Shown here: piece after piece, positions 5,559 to 7,019 of the stretch
Layout of the letters: every line of letters starts with the position of its first letter
Position numbering within the stretch: the stretch's first letter is position 1
Assembly: GCA_005880525.1 (NCBI GenBank)
Contig: VBFW01000216.1
Location: forward strand, 1-7,019
Direction of reading: 5' to 3'
From: Chloroflexota bacterium
GTDB lineage: Bacteria > Chloroflexota > Dormibacteria > Dormibacterales > Dormibacteraceae
Length of the DNA: 7,019 nucleotides
Notes under the pieces: model-generated
What the model saw: the letters and a program-made list of their open reading frames with translations, nothing else
Told to the model about the DNA's origin: nothing
The model's database searches: none
Made by a program: the position numbers and the translations under genes

Positions 5559-7019
5559 TCAGGCGAAGTCGAGCAGGCCGAGCTCGCGCCCCAGCTGAAC
5601 CGAGCGCTGCTCATCCCGGGCAGCGTCCTCAGCGCGACCAGCAGCGCTCAGCGCGCGGGACCGATCCTGAAGCGCGCGGGCCAGCGAAGGCCGCGCCTCC
5701 ATCCCTTCGAACAGCTCGATGGCCCGGTCGAGGTCGGCGACGGCTGCGGCCAGGTCTGGGTTCGGCTGGTGGGCATAAGTCCGGCCCCGACCCCACAGTG
5801 TCTGGGCCTCCCCGAAGCGATCCCCCATTCCCCGTGCGGTCACCAGCGAGGCGTCCCACTGCTCCACGCCGCCTGGGAGATCGCCAAGGCGAGCCCGCGT
5901 GGAACCGAGCAGGCCCTTCAAAAGCGTTTGCATCGGGGCCATGTTGGTGACCTGGCACAGCTCGCTGCCCCTCTCCAGGGGTCCCCTCGCACCGGGCGCA
6001 TCGTTCTGCGCCAGGCTCGCGGCGCCGAACATGACGTTGGAGGCCACAACACATGCGTACGCGCCCATGTCCTCTGCGCGCGTGGCGCAGTCGAGGGCCT
6101 CGCGCCGGGCCGCTTCGGCGTCACCCCGTTCGAGGTCGAGGCCCGCCTGCGCGATCTTCACGTCGACCTGCGAGATCGGGTCTGCATCACTTGCAAACTG
6201 CATGGCGCGTTCGATCGTCTGCTCGGCCGATTTGAACTCGCCCATCCGCGAGTAGGCGAGCGCCAGGAAATCGGAGATCATCGCGATCGACACCGCGTCG
6301 CCGGTCTTCTCGATGACGTCGAGCGCCTCGCGCATCTGCTTCGCACCCTCGCGGAGATTTCCGGTGAATCCGATGAACGAGCCCATCAGCGCCTTGGGAA
6401 GGGCCGCGGCTGTCGGATCTTTCAGCTCCTCGCCGAGCTGAGCGGCACGCTCGAGCGCTTGACGCAAGGCAGGGCTCGATTCCGGCACCTCACCGCGCTG
6501 GCGAAGCAGGAACGCAACCCAGAAGTTGCCTTCGGCGACAAGCCGCTTGTCACCACCTTCGGAAGCGGCCAGCGCATTCTCGAGCTGCTCGAGCTCGGTG
6601 CCAGAGCTGACGAACGTCCAGCCCGCCTTCGCACCGCCTATGCCGGCGCGAAGTCGCAGATCCATCTGCGAGCCATCGGTCAGGTTGCCCGCCCGGCTGA
6701 AGAAGCTGAGCGACTCTCTGTTGGCAAAGCGCTCCAGCGCGTGCTCGCCCGCGACGACGAGCTGCTCGGCGGCGCGGGCGTTATCGCCGGCCTGCTCGAA
6801 GTGCATGCCGATGACCCCGGCCAGCTCACGGGCGCGCTCGGGATGGAGCGCCATGATGATCTCGGCGGCGGCCCGGTGCAGCGAGCGGCGATCCTGCTTC
6901 AGCAGCGACGTGTACGCGGCCTCCTGCACGAGCGCATGCCGGAACAGGTATTCAAGCTCTGGCTGCAGCGCCGCGATCTCGATCAGCCCGCCGGCTTCGA
7001 GCGTGCCCAGGTCGGCTCG
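5559..7019 (-). CDS. Large ATPase/TPR regulatory protein, C-terminal 486 residues (N-terminus beyond window)
   Basis: The frame is open to the right edge, so only the C-terminal part is seen. Near its beginning, LFRHALVQEAAYTSLL (about residues 25-40 of the fragment) is the sequence that commonly closes the STAND/AAA-type ATPase module of adenylate-cyclase-like and LuxR/MalT-like regulators. The rest is almost all helical repeats of TPR character, for example HFEQAGDNARAAEQLVVAGEHA, LALAYSRMGEFKSAEQTIERA, ARLGDLPGGVEQWDASL and AVADLDRAIELFEG, ending RELGLLDFA. No helix-turn-helix follows the repeats, so any output domain (cyclase, BTAD/transcriptional or kinase) would be at the unseen N-terminus. 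TPRs in such proteins sense partner proteins or ligands, and the ATPase acts as a switch. It converges on the GNAT gene with a 10-bp gap and no terminator. The architecture is likely; the signal and output are unknown. Confidence 0.85.
   Translation of the reverse strand, partial: RADLGTLEAGGLIEIAALQPELEYLFRHALVQEAAYTSLLKQDRRSLHRAAAEIIMALHPERARELAGVIGMHFEQAGDNARAAEQLVVAGEHALERFANRESLSFFSRAGNLTDGSQMDLRLRAGIGGAKAGWTFVSSGTELEQLENALAASEGGDKRLVAEGNFWVAFLLRQRGEVPESSPALRQALERAAQLGEELKDPTAAALPKALMGSFIGFTGNLREGAKQMREALDVIEKTGDAVSIAMISDFLALAYSRMGEFKSAEQTIERAMQFASDADPISQVDVKIAQAGLDLERGDAEAARREALDCATRAEDMGAYACVVASNVMFGAASLAQNDAPGARGPLERGSELCQVTNMAPMQTLLKGLLGSTRARLGDLPGGVEQWDASLVTARGMGDRFGEAQTLWGRGRTYAHQPNPDLAAAVADLDRAIELFEGMEARPSLARALQDRSRALSAAGRAEDAARDEQRSVQLGRELGLLDFA

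Noticed and set aside
5544..5563. Short inverted repeat CCTGA / TCAGG spanning the two convergent stop codons, as a possible terminator
   Set aside because: Only 5 bp of stem with a 10-base loop and no T-run; it arises from the TGA and its facing counterpart, so it is too weak to call.

Overview
The window is a densely coding, high-GC stretch (about two thirds G+C by eye) with no RNA genes, transposases, CRISPR arrays or gene-free stretches over 100 bases. Both edge genes are cut by the window. The style suggests a GC-rich, menaquinone-using soil or sediment bacterium of the Actinobacteriota, Chloroflexota or Dormibacterota kind: frequent GTG/TTG starts, a UbiE/MenG methyltransferase, a large TPR-rich signalling ATPase and a probably leaderless moaA. 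The phylum cannot be fixed from this sequence alone.

Left block, minus strand, transcribed from about 4.09 kb towards position 1. Five genes are tightly packed in one direction: a classical enoyl-CoA hydratase (4037-3264), a second crotonase-fold protein with isomerase-like active-site residues (3260-2472), a PcaF/PaaJ-type thiolase (2423-1224), a two-pass membrane protein of unknown function (1220-660) and a MenG/UbiE menaquinone methyltransferase (649 to beyond the left edge). Gaps are 3, 48, 3 and 10 bp, so this is probably one operon. The first three genes look like an acyl-CoA degradation module that ends in thiolytic cleavage. They resemble the PaaF-PaaG-PaaJ set of phenylacetate degradation, but no 3-hydroxyacyl-CoA dehydrogenase is present. 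The last two genes point to the membrane and quinone pool, which accepts electrons from acyl-CoA oxidation.

Centre, plus strand. An 84-bp divergent region separates this operon from moaA (4122-5120), encoding the radical-SAM GTP 3',8-cyclase that starts molybdenum cofactor synthesis. A GNAT acetyltransferase (5117-5548) overlaps the moaA stop and is probably translationally coupled to it. The divergent region holds an imperfect palindrome that contains candidate -10 boxes for both directions.

Right block, minus strand. The C-terminal 486 residues of a large ATPase/TPR regulatory protein converge on the GNAT gene with a 10-bp gap.

The least ordinary features are two related hairpin elements (2431-2463 and 4040-4074). 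Each lies on the minus strand just before a start codon and appears to supply its G-rich ribosome-binding sequence. The symmetrical divergent promoter region is also notable. Apart from these I see conserved metabolic genes and no evident new defence or mobile system.
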